64,000 nt of DNA from Desulfurispirillum indicum S5 (GTDB lineage: Bacteria > Chrysiogenota > Chrysiogenetes > Chrysiogenales > Chrysiogenaceae), in contig NC_014836.1 in assembly GCF_000177635.2 (NCBI RefSeq), forward strand, positions 415,501-479,500, in the 5' to 3' direction. Below the pieces are notes generated by a model that worked only from the letters and a program-made list of their open reading frames with translations, was not told where the DNA came from and ran no database searches. The position numbers and the translations under genes were made by a program. Positions 43,417-52,852 of the stretch are shown one piece after another (within the stretch, counting starts at the first letter, position 1; each line of letters begins with the position of its first letter).

Positions 43417-44427
43417 ATGCGTAGCCTGATTTCCGCCCTTCTCGCCCTGTCTCTCACTCTCCTGTTGAGCGCCTGCGCCAGCAGGGATACCTCGGCACCC
43501 ACCCACCCGACATGGCTGACGGGAGAGAGCGAACGCTTTCCCGCCAGCAGCTATGTGCTGGGCCGCGGCAGCGGGCCAACTCCCGCCATTGCCGCTGACG
43601 GAGCCCGCGCGGACCTGGCCAAATTCTTTCAGGTGCAGGTGAGCTCTCAAGTGCGTACCCATGTCCTTGAGCGCGTGGAGGGCACCGCCGCGCCCCAGAT
43701 TCAGCAGCAGTATGAAGTGGAGGTGAACGCGCGGGTCAATCGCGTGCTTGAAGGGGTGGAAATCGGCGAGAGCTGGTACGACAGCCAGTCGGGAAGCTAC
43801 CACGCCCTGGCGGTACTGCATCGGGGCCGTACGGTACTGAACCTGGAGAATCAGGCCGCTGACATCGATAGTCGCACACGCCACCACGTGGAGCAGGCCA
43901 CCCGGCGCTCCGATGTGCTGGGTGCGGTCAGTGAACTGCAGCAGGCCATAGAGCTGCAGCGCAGCCGCCTGCCCGTGGAGAAGATGCTGCAGGTGCTGGA
44001 TCGCACCGGCCTGTCCCCCGTGCGCGAGTACGAAATCAATGCTCTGCAGACCAGGCAGCGTGAGCTGCTGGCAACCAGAACCATCCGGGTGGTGGCCACT
44101 GCCGATCAGGGAGCCGATCAGCTGCAGGCAGCCGCCAGCGGTGCCCTGAGCACCTGGGGTCTGCGGGTGGTTCCCGAGGGGGACTATACCCTGAATGTCA
44201 CGCTGCAATCGGCGACGCCCGTGTATCAGGATCGCTGGTACTGGGTGCGCGCATCGGTGGACATGGTCCTCAGCGATGCCGACGGCAATGTGCTCAACCG
44301 TCACAGTACCCCGATCCGCGAATCGGCTCAGCAGGCTGCCACCGCCAGCCGGCGCGCCCTGGAGCAGGCCATCAGGGCCACGGAACTCCACGCCATGAAA
44401 CTGTTTGTGGAGGCAGGGCAACCATAA
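43417..44427 (+). CDS. LPP20-family lipoprotein
   Basis: This 336 aa lipoprotein has lipobox LLSAC (Cys near residue 20). It contains the LPP20-type core GRGSGPTPAIAADGARADLAK followed by QVSSQV and a long helical middle (about residues 150-210). A second domain (residues ~230-330) may be a repeat of the fold. It is the last gene of the LpoB-COG3014-LPP20 set and converges on the transglutaminase gene. Role unknown; envelope assembly is inferred from context. Confidence 0.8.
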   Translation: MRSLISALLALSLTLLLSACASRDTSAPTHPTWLTGESERFPASSYVLGRGSGPTPAIAADGARADLAKFFQVQVSSQVRTHVLERVEGTAAPQIQQQYEVEVNARVNRVLEGVEIGESWYDSQSGSYHALAVLHRGRTVLNLENQAADIDSRTRHHVEQATRRSDVLGAVSELQQAIELQRSRLPVEKMLQVLDRTGLSPVREYEINALQTRQRELLATRTIRVVATADQGADQLQAAASGALSTWGLRVVPEGDYTLNVTLQSATPVYQDRWYWVRASVDMVLSDADGNVLNRHSTPIRESAQQAATASRRALEQAIRATELHAMKLFVEAGQP

Positions 44428-44453
44428 TCACTTCCTGAAAGACGGAACAGGAG

Positions 44454-45332
44454 TTATCCGATGCGGCTTACGTCCACGGACACTTCCAGTTCATCCTTGC
44501 CACTGCTGTAGACAACGCCGTTGATGGGGATAATGTCCGAGTAGTCACGACCCCAGGCGCAGACGATGTGCTGCTGGTCGGGCAGCTGGTTATTGGTGGG
44601 GTCGAAGTGCACCCACCCCCAGCCCGGTACATAGACGGTGAACCAGGCGTGGGACGCATCGGCCCCCACCAGCTTCTCCTGTCCGGGAGGCGGCAGCGTT
44701 TCGAGATAGCCACTCATATAGCCGGCGGCCAGGCCGATGGAGCGCAGGCAGCCAATGGCCACGTGGGCAAAATCCTGACAGACTCCCTGGCGGTGGCGCA
44801 TGACCTCGGTCAGGGAGGTGGTGATGGTGGTAAAGCCGGGGACATAGCGGAAATCATGGAAGATGCCTGCCATGAGGTCACGGGCCACCAGCACCAGGGG
44901 TTTTTCCGGTTCCAGGTACTGGCTGACGTATTCGCGCAGCTCAGGAAAGACCGGAACCAGCGGCGAGGCCATGGTGTACTGGCGGGCGTTGATGGTGGGT
45001 TCATCAAGGCAGGAACTGAGAGTTTTCAGGGTCTCCTCCCAGCTTATGGGCTGTTGCAGGGGATCGCGGCCCTGGTTTCCCAGGATTTTCACATCGCTGA
45101 TCACTTTGATGATCATCTCCCGATAGGGCTTCTGCATGCAGAAGTAGCTGACGTAATTGCCGAAGAAGTCGGTGCGTTCCCGGTAGTCATCAGCCGAAGG
45201 CGTGATATTCATGGAGCTGCTCTGTACCACCTGCCGCGAGAAAGAGCGCGGCTTGATGCGCGTTTCGTTATAACACAGGTCGACGCTGTCGCTGTAGGAG
45301 TAGGTGGTGGTGTGGGTGACGCGAAACATCAT
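44454..45332 (-). CDS. Transglutaminase-like cysteine protease-fold protein
   Basis: This 292 aa protein is of the bacterial transglutaminase-like family. The N-terminal beta domain starts RVTHTTTYSYSDSV. The catalytic triad is Cys in RQGVCQDFAH (near residue 178), His in ASHAWFTVY and Asp in HFDPTNN. Family members often pair with ATP-grasp and alpha-E proteins, as here: the gene overlaps the upstream ATP-grasp/alpha-E gene by 4 bases (ATGA). It is cytoplasmic; the substrate is unknown. Confidence 0.9.
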   Translation of the reverse strand: MMFRVTHTTTYSYSDSVDLCYNETRIKPRSFSRQVVQSSSMNITPSADDYRERTDFFGNYVSYFCMQKPYREMIIKVISDVKILGNQGRDPLQQPISWEETLKTLSSCLDEPTINARQYTMASPLVPVFPELREYVSQYLEPEKPLVLVARDLMAGIFHDFRYVPGFTTITTSLTEVMRHRQGVCQDFAHVAIGCLRSIGLAAGYMSGYLETLPPPGQEKLVGADASHAWFTVYVPGWGWVHFDPTNNQLPDQQHIVCAWGRDYSDIIPINGVVYSSGKDELEVSVDVSRIG

Positions 45333-47896
45333 AGTTCCACCTCCAGCAGGGTTTTCACCAGTTGTCGCCGGTCGGCGGCGTGGCGGAAGAAAGTACGGTT
45401 GATGACGACGGAGAGCTTCTCCAGAGAGCTCTCCAGGTGAATCAGCAGCTCTTCGAGCTCGGTGTGCATGGTGCCGTCCAGGCTCACCCGGCTGAGCTCG
45501 CTGGCCTGGGCCAGCTTCAGGGCGGTGGAGACGTCCAGGATCAGTCGCTCATCCTCATCAAGGCGCGAAGGAATGCGCTGACGTGGCAACTGGTCCACGT
45601 GCTGGCGCAGAGTGCCTATCTGATAGGCCAGGGAGCGGGGGTTCACTTCGTCCAGCAGTGCCAGTTCCAGCACCCCTTCCAGGTGCAGGGCCGAGCGGTA
45701 GCGGCGCCGGTAGGTGATCAGGCTCTCGCAGGTTGCCAGCAGCGCTTCCAGCAGGACGTACTCTACCCTGGCCTCATGGCTGGCGGAGACCGTTGCGCGA
45801 AAAAGGGTGATCAGCAGCAGGGCACGCTCAATGCGACGCCCCATATCCAGCATGCGCCAGCCGGCTTCACGGGTCATGCTTTCCATGGTCAGCCCTGTAA
45901 ACGCCACCATGGAGGTGATCAGCTGGTTGAGTTCGGTGTGCAGGCGGAAGATATTATTGCTGTTCTTGCGGTACGCTTTTTTCCAGTGCTCCTCCATGTC
46001 GTTGATAATGCGCCAGGTGTCGAAGGACCAGCGTTCGCGGACGCTGAAAGCTCCGCGCAGGAAGGCGTTGATGCTGGAGCTGAGGCTGCCGACGCGCTTG
46101 GGGTCGATGATGATGCTCAGCAGTTCTTCCTCGGGTTTCTGCAAACGCTCCAGGGCGTCATCGCCCACAAAGCCGGGCAGGGTTCCCGTGAGCTGGGTCG
46201 TAGTCTGCAACAGGGCGCGCAGGCTGGCATTCTCCGTGGCGTCGTCGCTGTAGGAGTCCCGGTCTGCCAGGCTTGAGAGGGTGGTGCGCAGCAGGCGGGC
46301 AGTGGTTTCCACCCGTTCGGCATAACGACCGACCCAGTAGAGGTTTTCTGCGGTGCGGCTTGGCAGTGAGCTCTGCTGGCGGATCAGGCTTTCCAGTGAC
46401 TCCTGTTTCCAGAGGCTGATATGCTCCTGGGGCTTGGAAGAGAGTATCCAGGTGTCTTTGGTGATGGGGTTGCCGCCATTGCGGATCTCTTTCTTGGTCT
46501 GCTCGGGGACGCTGCGGGCCAGGCCACCACGCATGACGGTGTAACCCTGGTCCCCTGCCACGAGAAAGCTTCGCATAAAGGCCCTGCGCGGCTCCAGCTG
46601 GTCGCCGGTGAGGGAGGGGGCCGTGGAGAACTGCACGATTTCGCGGCCACTGAAGGCGTAGGGGGTCATTTTGATACGGGCTTTCAGGTTCTCCAGCTCC
46701 CGCTTGCTCAGCAGGGGGCCGTAGACAATCTGGCCTTTTGGGTCGTGGAGGGTGCTGATGATGGCCAGCTTGTCGATGTTGGTCAGGACGTGCTGCTTTT
46801 CGCGTTCCTGCCCGCACCACCAGGTGGCGACCATGGGCAAAATCAGGTCTTCATTGAGATAATAGCGGGCGATGGCCGGCAGAAAGGCCATCAGTCCAGG
46901 GTTTTCCATAACGGCACAGCCCACAGGGTTCACGACGGTGACATTGCCTCGACGCACGGCTTCAAGGAGCCCGGGGACGCCCAGGTAGGAGTTCTTGTCC
47001 AGCTCCAGGGGATCGCACTGGGTGTCCATGACACGGCGCAGGATGATATCCACCTGCAGCAGCCCATCGATGGACTTCAGCCAGACGCGCCCATCGCGCA
47101 CCGTCAGATCGTCGCCCTGCACCAGGGTGTAGCCCAGGTAGGTGGCGAGGTAGGCGTGCTCAAAATACATTTCGTCTCGGGCTCCGGGGCTCAGGAGTAC
47201 GATGCGGGGAAACTCCCGCTGCTGGGGAGCGAGTTTGGAAAGGGTTTCCCGCAGCACCCGGAAGAAGCTGGCCAGGCGGTGGGTCTGGTAGCTGCGCATC
47301 AACCAGGGCATGATGCGGGACATGATCATGCGGTTTTCCAGGGCATATCCCAGACCGGACGGGGCCTGGGTGCGGTCATTGAGTACCCAGATGCGATTAT
47401 CGGGGCCCCTGGCCAGGTCAGCGGCGTAGAGGACGATATTGCGGCTGCCGGCAGCGGCGACCTGGTCACAGGGACGCAGGAAGCCACTGTGACCGTAGAT
47501 AAGCTCCAGGGGGAGCAGCCCTTCCCGGATCAGCTTGCGGGGTCCGTAGAGATCCGCCATGATCATGTCCAGCAGACAGGCCCGCTGCAGCAGGCCTGCT
47601 TCAACGGTCAGCCACTCTTCGCCTTCGATGAGCAGGGGGATCATATCCAGCTGCCAGGGGCGGCTGTGGGAGCCTTCGTCGTGGAAGGTGCTGTAGGTGA
47701 CGCCGTTTTCCCGCAGCAGCTGCTGCATCTCCTGCTGGGTGTGGCCGATTTCGGCGGGTTCCATGGCGGTGATATATTTCATGAACTGTTGCCAGTGCGG
47801 CTGAATGGTGCCGTCCTGGGTCCACATTTCATCGTAGGAGGTGCTGTTTTTGAGATATCCCCGCAGCCGTGGAGGTATTTCCGGTGCCTGTTCCAT
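45329..47896 (-). CDS. Circularly permuted ATP-grasp / alpha-E fusion protein
   Basis: This 855 aa fusion joins a circularly permuted type 2 ATP-grasp domain (residues ~60-480) to an alpha-E helical domain (residues ~510-855). The ATP-grasp part contains ADLYGPRKLI, RIWVLNDRTQAPSGLGYALENR and DIILRRVMD. The alpha-E part opens SRTAENLYWVGRYAERVETT. In many genomes these are two separate genes next to a transglutaminase; the trio is predicted to ligate or modify peptides, without a known product. A 103-base gap separates it from the chemoreceptor gene. Confidence 0.9.
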   Translation of the reverse strand: MEQAPEIPPRLRGYLKNSTSYDEMWTQDGTIQPHWQQFMKYITAMEPAEIGHTQQEMQQLLRENGVTYSTFHDEGSHSRPWQLDMIPLLIEGEEWLTVEAGLLQRACLLDMIMADLYGPRKLIREGLLPLELIYGHSGFLRPCDQVAAAGSRNIVLYAADLARGPDNRIWVLNDRTQAPSGLGYALENRMIMSRIMPWLMRSYQTHRLASFFRVLRETLSKLAPQQREFPRIVLLSPGARDEMYFEHAYLATYLGYTLVQGDDLTVRDGRVWLKSIDGLLQVDIILRRVMDTQCDPLELDKNSYLGVPGLLEAVRRGNVTVVNPVGCAVMENPGLMAFLPAIARYYLNEDLILPMVATWWCGQEREKQHVLTNIDKLAIISTLHDPKGQIVYGPLLSKRELENLKARIKMTPYAFSGREIVQFSTAPSLTGDQLEPRRAFMRSFLVAGDQGYTVMRGGLARSVPEQTKKEIRNGGNPITKDTWILSSKPQEHISLWKQESLESLIRQQSSLPSRTAENLYWVGRYAERVETTARLLRTTLSSLADRDSYSDDATENASLRALLQTTTQLTGTLPGFVGDDALERLQKPEEELLSIIIDPKRVGSLSSSINAFLRGAFSVRERWSFDTWRIINDMEEHWKKAYRKNSNNIFRLHTELNQLITSMVAFTGLTMESMTREAGWRMLDMGRRIERALLLITLFRATVSASHEARVEYVLLEALLATCESLITYRRRYRSALHLEGVLELALLDEVNPRSLAYQIGTLRQHVDQLPRQRIPSRLDEDERLILDVSTALKLAQASELSRVSLDGTMHTELEELLIHLESSLEKLSVVINRTFFRHAADRRQLVKTLLEVEL

Positions 47897-47999
47897 GCGC
47901 TCTTCCTGTGCCAGAAAAACTGAAATTCAGCACCAAAATAAACCAGCGGCAAAGCGGAAGTCACGCAAAATCACGATCTTTGCTAAAAACCCGGACAGC

Positions 48000-50147
48000 T
48001 CAGGAGAGGGCGGATACCCGGAAGCGCCCCATCAGGCGCTGCAGCTTACTGCTGGTGTTGCGGGCGGTGTCCGAGGCCTGGGAGAGATGGACAACCGACT
48101 GGCGCACCTGGGTGGTGCTGCCGCGCACCTGGGAAATATTGGCGGCGTGGCCCTCACTGCGGGCGGAGATACGGCGGATGGCTTCCAGCATCTCTTCGAT
48201 GACATCATAGAGGCTGCTGTTATCCGCTGCAGCTTCTTCGGCCAGGCTCAGTCCGCGATCCACTTCACTGACGCCATTGTGCATGATCCCCACCGCCTGC
48301 TGGGTCTGGGCGCGCACGCTGGCCAGCATGGCGCTGATCTCCTTGGTGGCGTCGGTGGTGCGTTCGGCCAGCTTGCTGACTTCCTGGGCCACCACGGCGA
48401 AGCCTCGTCCGTACTGACCGGCACGGGCGGCCTCAATGGAGGCGTTCAGGGCCAGAAGGTTGGTCTGGCTGGCGATATCGTTGATGACATCGGCGATACC
48501 GGCGATCTCCTCCGTGCGCTGGTCAACTTCCTGAATACTGCGCGAAGAGCTGTGTATGGCATCGCGGATGCGCTGGGTCTCCCGGCGTACCTGCTGGAAC
48601 TGACTCTGGGCGTTGGCAATGACGCTGTCCATCTCCGCGCGCATCTGACCTGCGGTCACAGCAGCGCTGCTGGTTTCGCTCATCTGACTGTCCAGCTCCT
48701 GCAGCATGTTTTCTATGGCGGTTTCCATCTGACGGGTAGCGCTATCCACAAAGCGGTTCTGATCGATCATCTCGTCGTTGGCGTGGCGTGCTTCATGGGT
48801 GAAGCGAACCACCTGGTGGATCGTGCTGTCCAGGTTGTCAATGAAGCTGTTGATCCAGCGAGCCATTTCGCCGGTCTCATCGCCGCTGAGGTAGCGCTGG
48901 TCGAGCCGCAGGGAGAGATTTCCGCCTCCTTCGGCAATGGTGCGGATGACATCATTCATGGCTCGCATGCGCCCGACGATGCGGTTGACTCCCAGGCGGT
49001 AGAAGATCCAGGCGCTGCCGAGGAAGAGGGTGGCGTTGGCCATGTGAATAAGCGGAGCGGCCAGGCCGATGCCAAAGGTGAAGAAGAGATTCAGAGCGCC
49101 CATGCCGGTGATGATAACCAGGAACATGCGCATGAGCAGATAATTGATGGAGCGGCGGCGGTAGACCTCCTCCAGGTCTGCTTCGCACATCATGCCCCAG
49201 GTGTCCAGGGATCCGGGCAGCTGGAAGGTGACGCCCTTGCCGATAACGGGAATATGGCGATAGTCGGAGTAGCCGGGGTATTTGATGTAGAGGTTCTGAC
49301 CATTTCTGATGGTCTCGCGCACACCGGGGTGCAGCTGACCGGTGGCAGGGTCCGTGAACGTGATTTCAAACTCGGTGTGGTTGTGGATTTTGATAACGCC
49401 ATAACCGGAGTCAATACCCTCCTTCAGGTTCTCGCCATGGGAGAAGGTGCTGTCCTCAAAGCGCGAGCGGGAGAGGGCGGTGCCGACGGGAATGCGGGAG
49501 TCGAAAACCGGTTTTACCATGAAGATATAATTGTCGCCGGATTCAGGATAGATGTGCCCGGCTTCGCGCTGAATCAGGTCGCTGACCACGTCATTGGGCA
49601 CCCTGGCGCAGAGCACACCCAGGGTCTGGCCACTGCTGTCGCAGATAGGCTGGTGGAACATCAGGGTAACCGCATCGTGGAATGACGAAGTGGTAGGGCC
49701 GATGCGTTCGGTGTCCGGATCAACATAGGGGCCATGGAGGAAGGGCTGACGCAGGCCCACGGCCAGGGCCTGTTCGCTGAAGGTGCGCTTTCCTTTGCGC
49801 CAGGGTAGAGTCGATGCCAGGATCATGCCTGCCGGGTCGACCACGAAGAGCTCCGCGATCTCCAGCAGCCGCGAGCGGCGTGCTTCGATGATGCTCCCTG
49901 TCTGGGAGACATCCTCTCCCAGCTGGTCTGCCAGATGGCGCAGATATTCCCACTTCTGCTGTGTCCAGTCCTGCAGCAGGGTGGTGCGGGTCTGGGCAAT
50001 GCCCTCGAAGGTTTCTTCCACCGCATGGTATGAATGACGATTCAGCAGGCACGACCAGCCCATTGCCAGTTTACCGGTACGGCCCGTCCAGGGGAGCCAG
50101 CGTCGTTCGCTGGCGGTCAGGGACATCGCGTCGCTTGTGAGTAACAT
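48000..50147 (-). CDS. Methyl-accepting chemotaxis protein, unusual topology
   Basis: This 715 aa chemoreceptor has a Cache-like sensor region (about residues 45-345), two close hydrophobic helices at about 360-415 and a HAMP-like linker. The signalling domain has hairpin tip [36 protein letters not shown] near residue 575. I see no hydrophobic helix before the sensor region, so it may face the cytoplasm, with the helix pair as a membrane hairpin. A sigma54-type promoter lies 41 bases upstream. Confidence 0.88.
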   Translation of the reverse strand: MLLTSDAMSLTASERRWLPWTGRTGKLAMGWSCLLNRHSYHAVEETFEGIAQTRTTLLQDWTQQKWEYLRHLADQLGEDVSQTGSIIEARRSRLLEIAELFVVDPAGMILASTLPWRKGKRTFSEQALAVGLRQPFLHGPYVDPDTERIGPTTSSFHDAVTLMFHQPICDSSGQTLGVLCARVPNDVVSDLIQREAGHIYPESGDNYIFMVKPVFDSRIPVGTALSRSRFEDSTFSHGENLKEGIDSGYGVIKIHNHTEFEITFTDPATGQLHPGVRETIRNGQNLYIKYPGYSDYRHIPVIGKGVTFQLPGSLDTWGMMCEADLEEVYRRRSINYLLMRMFLVIITGMGALNLFFTFGIGLAAPLIHMANATLFLGSAWIFYRLGVNRIVGRMRAMNDVIRTIAEGGGNLSLRLDQRYLSGDETGEMARWINSFIDNLDSTIHQVVRFTHEARHANDEMIDQNRFVDSATRQMETAIENMLQELDSQMSETSSAAVTAGQMRAEMDSVIANAQSQFQQVRRETQRIRDAIHSSSRSIQEVDQRTEEIAGIADVINDIASQTNLLALNASIEAARAGQYGRGFAVVAQEVSKLAERTTDATKEISAMLASVRAQTQQAVGIMHNGVSEVDRGLSLAEEAAADNSSLYDVIEEMLEAIRRISARSEGHAANISQVRGSTTQVRQSVVHLSQASDTARNTSSKLQRLMGRFRVSALS

Positions 50148-50187
50148 GGAAACACCTCGCCTCGTTTCTTGTGAGGCCTCCTGCTAT

Positions 50188-50203
50188 AGCAAGGAGCCCG
50201 CCA
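50188..50203 (-). promoter_or_regulatory. Sigma54 promoter of the chemoreceptor gene
   Basis: On the minus strand TGGCGGGCTCCTTGCT matches TGGCACGnnnnTTGCW with exact GG-GC spacing and both core elements intact. The start of transcription would fall near 50177, leaving a leader of about 30 bases with the ribosome site GAGG. The rest of 50148-50372 has no gene. Confidence 0.6.
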
Positions 50204-50372
50204 GAAACCGGAAGTGTCCGCAATATCACATTCCCCCCTGGAATGTCAGGGATATGACGGGAATTCACTGCGTAAAAAGGTGGCAAAATGCAGGAGGGGT
50301 GCAGCTGGTGCCAAAAGAGCGGGCATTTGAGAAAAAACGATCTTGGTGATTTCTGTCATTAACCAGACAAGC

Positions 50373-51107
50373 CTATTTGCGATTTGCGTTTGGTGGCTGC
50401 TGAGTCGAAGGTGCTTCCAGTATCACGCCCATGCTGCGCACGCTCCTGATATGATGGTGGCCTATTTTTTTGCGCAGCCGCAAGAGCAGGTTCTTCAGGG
50501 CGGCTTCGCTCATCTCCTCGTCACCATACACAACGCTTTCGATCATCCGCTGTGACACAAGACTCCCGCGTTTTTTCAGCAGCAGCTCCAGCAGGCAGCT
50601 CTCCTTGCTGGTCAAGGAGATGGTGGAACCCTTGACCAGCAGGTTTTTCTTCAAGGCGCTGTAACTCACATTATCATCAATGCGCACAAAGAGTTCGCCG
50701 TTTTCTTCCAGCTTCTCCACGCAGGCGACCAGTGCCTGACGCAGCCTGGAGAGGTCGATGGGTTTGAGGAGGTAGTCGACGAAGTTGAGTTTGACGGCCT
50801 GCAGCAGATCCTCGGTTTCAGCATAACCACTGGTGATGAATATGGGCGTGCGGGAGTCGAGTCTGCGTATTTCTTTGGCAAGGGTAAGGCCACCCATGAC
50901 CGGCATCTTCAGATCGGTAATGACGATGTGAATGGGTTCGCGTTCGAATATTTCCAGGGCGCTTTTGCCATTGTCAGCCACGTGAAGGTGCGCGAAGTAT
51001 CGTGTCAGGAGTTTGGCCGTCTCTTCGCGCAGCAGCGGCTCATCTTCGACGTACAGAGCGTTGAGGTTCTTGACAACTTCGAGGGGGGTCATCGGGGTGG
51101 GCTCCAT
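50373..51107 (-). CDS. OmpR-type response regulator
   Basis: This 244 aa protein has a receiver domain (NALYVEDEPLL with the acidic pocket, phospho-acceptor Asp in VITDLKMPVMGG near residue 65, Lys in LLKPID near residue 116). A C-terminal winged-helix domain follows (LTSKESCLLELLLKKRGSLVSQRMIESVVYG). No histidine kinase lies beside it. It is divergent from the hydrogenase operon; a direct repeat suited to an OmpR-type dimer lies between the two at 51178-51197. Confidence 0.88.
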   Translation of the reverse strand: MEPTPMTPLEVVKNLNALYVEDEPLLREETAKLLTRYFAHLHVADNGKSALEIFEREPIHIVITDLKMPVMGGLTLAKEIRRLDSRTPIFITSGYAETEDLLQAVKLNFVDYLLKPIDLSRLRQALVACVEKLEENGELFVRIDDNVSYSALKKNLLVKGSTISLTSKESCLLELLLKKRGSLVSQRMIESVVYGDEEMSEAALKNLLLRLRKKIGHHHIRSVRSMGVILEAPSTQQPPNANRK

Positions 51108-51177
51108 CTGCAGAATAGCTTCACGTACAGGAGCTTAGCGCAAAACCAGTCGGGTGTGAATAGAAAAATGTTATCTT

Positions 51178-51197
51178 TGATACTTTCCTGATACTTT
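51178..51197. promoter_or_regulatory. Direct-repeat operator candidate upstream of the hydrogenase
   Basis: TGATACTTT occurs at 51178-51186 and 51189-51197, an 11-bp period that puts both on one DNA face, as for OmpR-family regulators. The intergenic region 51108-51291 is otherwise AT-rich and holds the hydrogenase promoter (TATGGT or TACAAT are possible -10 boxes). Confidence 0.45.
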
Positions 51198-51291
51198 TAT
51201 GGTTTACAATGATTTTGCAGCTCAGATTGTGGGAGTCCGTGTGGCTGCGCGGCAATTTTCAAGCTATGTTTTATTTCGGGAGGTTTGTTCC

Positions 51292-52842
51292 ATGGGGGAG
51301 AAAATTATTATTGACCCCGTCACACGCATTGAGGGGCATCTGCGCGTCGAGACGGCCATGGAAGGCCGACGGGTCAAATCAGCCCGCTGCAGTGGCGACA
51401 TGTTCCGAGGCATTGAAAAGGCCCTCAAGGGGTTTGACGCCCGGGTAGCCCAGCATATTACCCAGCGCACCTGCGGGGTTTGCCCGTACGCCCACGCGGA
51501 AGCTTCGGCCCTGGCCCTGGAGAGTGCCATGGGCATCCGGCCCAATGTCAATGGTCAGCTGCTGCGCAATCTCACCGTCGGAGTTTACCAGATTAAGGAT
51601 CACCTGCTGCATTTTTATACCCTGTGCGCCCTGGATTTTATTGATATCACCGCCGTACTGGAATACCGGGGCAATGATCAGGCGCTGCTGCAGGTGAAGT
51701 CGTGGGTTCAGCATGAACTGGCCAATAACAAGGTATTTCCGGCGGCGCCTTTTCTGCCCCGTTACGAAGCAACCTACTGTTCTGACCATGAAGTAAATAT
51801 TTCCGGAATAAAAGGCTACCTTGATGCCATCGAAATCATGGCCCAACTGCACAAGATGGTGGCCATCTTCGGTGCCAAAGCGCCCCATCCGGTGGCCATT
51901 GAGGCGGGTGGCGTGACCACCATGCCAACGGTGGACCGCCTCGCCCACTTCGGCACTCTGCTCAGCCACTGCACAGATTTTGTGCGCAATCGCTACGGCA
52001 ATGATGTCCTGGCAGTGGCTAAGGCCTTTCCCGCTTACTTCAAGGAAGGCAAAGGCTATGGGAATACCCTCTCGGCTCCCTATCTGCCCGACGGCAATGG
52101 CGAGAATTTCTTCTTCGCCGGTGGCGTCACCATCGGAGGAAGCTATCGCCCCCTGGATCTGGGGAAAATTACCGAGGACCACTCCTACGCTTACTACCAC
52201 AATGGTTCCAGCCCCCTGCTGCGCCCGCTGCAGACTGATACCCTGCGCCCTCTGAGCGCCCGTGACTTTGAAGTCGAGCAGGGGAAGGTCGATGGCAAGT
52301 ACAGCTGGAACCGTGCGCCGCGCTATGATGGTCATGCCATGGAGGTGGGCCCGGCAGCCCGGGTGGTCAATACCTACCGCAGTGGTTCCAATCCAGAGCT
52401 GACCGCCATGGTCAACCGCCTGAATCGTGAACTGGGTATTACCATTGACGACTACCCCTCCGTTATGGGTCGTCACCTGAGTCGCTATATTCTGGCGGAC
52501 CTTACCCTGCGGCACATGGAGCGGCAGCTGGCGGAAGTGCGTCCCGACGTGCTTGGCTTCACCCACCACCCGGTGCCGGTGAATGCGCGAGGGGTCGGCA
52601 TCACCGAAGCGACCCGCGGTGCCCTGGCTCACTGGATTGAAACCGATGGCAAGGGCGTGATCCGCAACTACGAGATGGTGGTTCCCACCACCTGGAATAT
52701 GTCTCCCCGCGATGGCCGTGGCAACCCCGGTGCGGTGGAGAAGATGCTGGAGGGTACCGAGGTGGCCGATGCCGCCAATCCCATGGAGCTGGCGCGCATT
52801 GTGCGCTCAACAGACCCCTGTATCGGCTGTTCGGTACATTGA
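51292..52842 (+). CDS. [NiFe] hydrogenase large subunit without C-terminal extension
   Basis: This 516 aa subunit holds the Ni-Fe(CN)2CO site for H2 oxidation or evolution. The N-terminal motif RTCGVCPYAHAEA gives Cys61 and Cys64; the C-terminal motif DPCIGCSVH gives Cys510 and Cys513. The protein ends at that His516. Most large subunits carry 10-25 more residues that an endopeptidase removes; sensory (HupV/HoxC) and CooH-type subunits do not. The start MGEKIIIDPVTRIEGH at 51292 has GGGAGG upstream. The large subunit precedes the small one, the reverse of the common order. No maturation genes are in the window. Confidence 0.93.
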   Translation: MGEKIIIDPVTRIEGHLRVETAMEGRRVKSARCSGDMFRGIEKALKGFDARVAQHITQRTCGVCPYAHAEASALALESAMGIRPNVNGQLLRNLTVGVYQIKDHLLHFYTLCALDFIDITAVLEYRGNDQALLQVKSWVQHELANNKVFPAAPFLPRYEATYCSDHEVNISGIKGYLDAIEIMAQLHKMVAIFGAKAPHPVAIEAGGVTTMPTVDRLAHFGTLLSHCTDFVRNRYGNDVLAVAKAFPAYFKEGKGYGNTLSAPYLPDGNGENFFFAGGVTIGGSYRPLDLGKITEDHSYAYYHNGSSPLLRPLQTDTLRPLSARDFEVEQGKVDGKYSWNRAPRYDGHAMEVGPAARVVNTYRSGSNPELTAMVNRLNRELGITIDDYPSVMGRHLSRYILADLTLRHMERQLAEVRPDVLGFTHHPVPVNARGVGITEATRGALAHWIETDGKGVIRNYEMVVPTTWNMSPRDGRGNPGAVEKMLEGTEVADAANPMELARIVRSTDPCIGCSVH

Positions 52843-52852
52843 AGGAGGACGC

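Noticed and set aside
46421-47923. 500 aa plus-strand frame opposite the ATP-grasp/alpha-E gene
   Set aside because: Composition is typical of antisense GC-rich DNA (Gly, Val, His, Gln runs); the minus-strand protein matches known families along its whole length.
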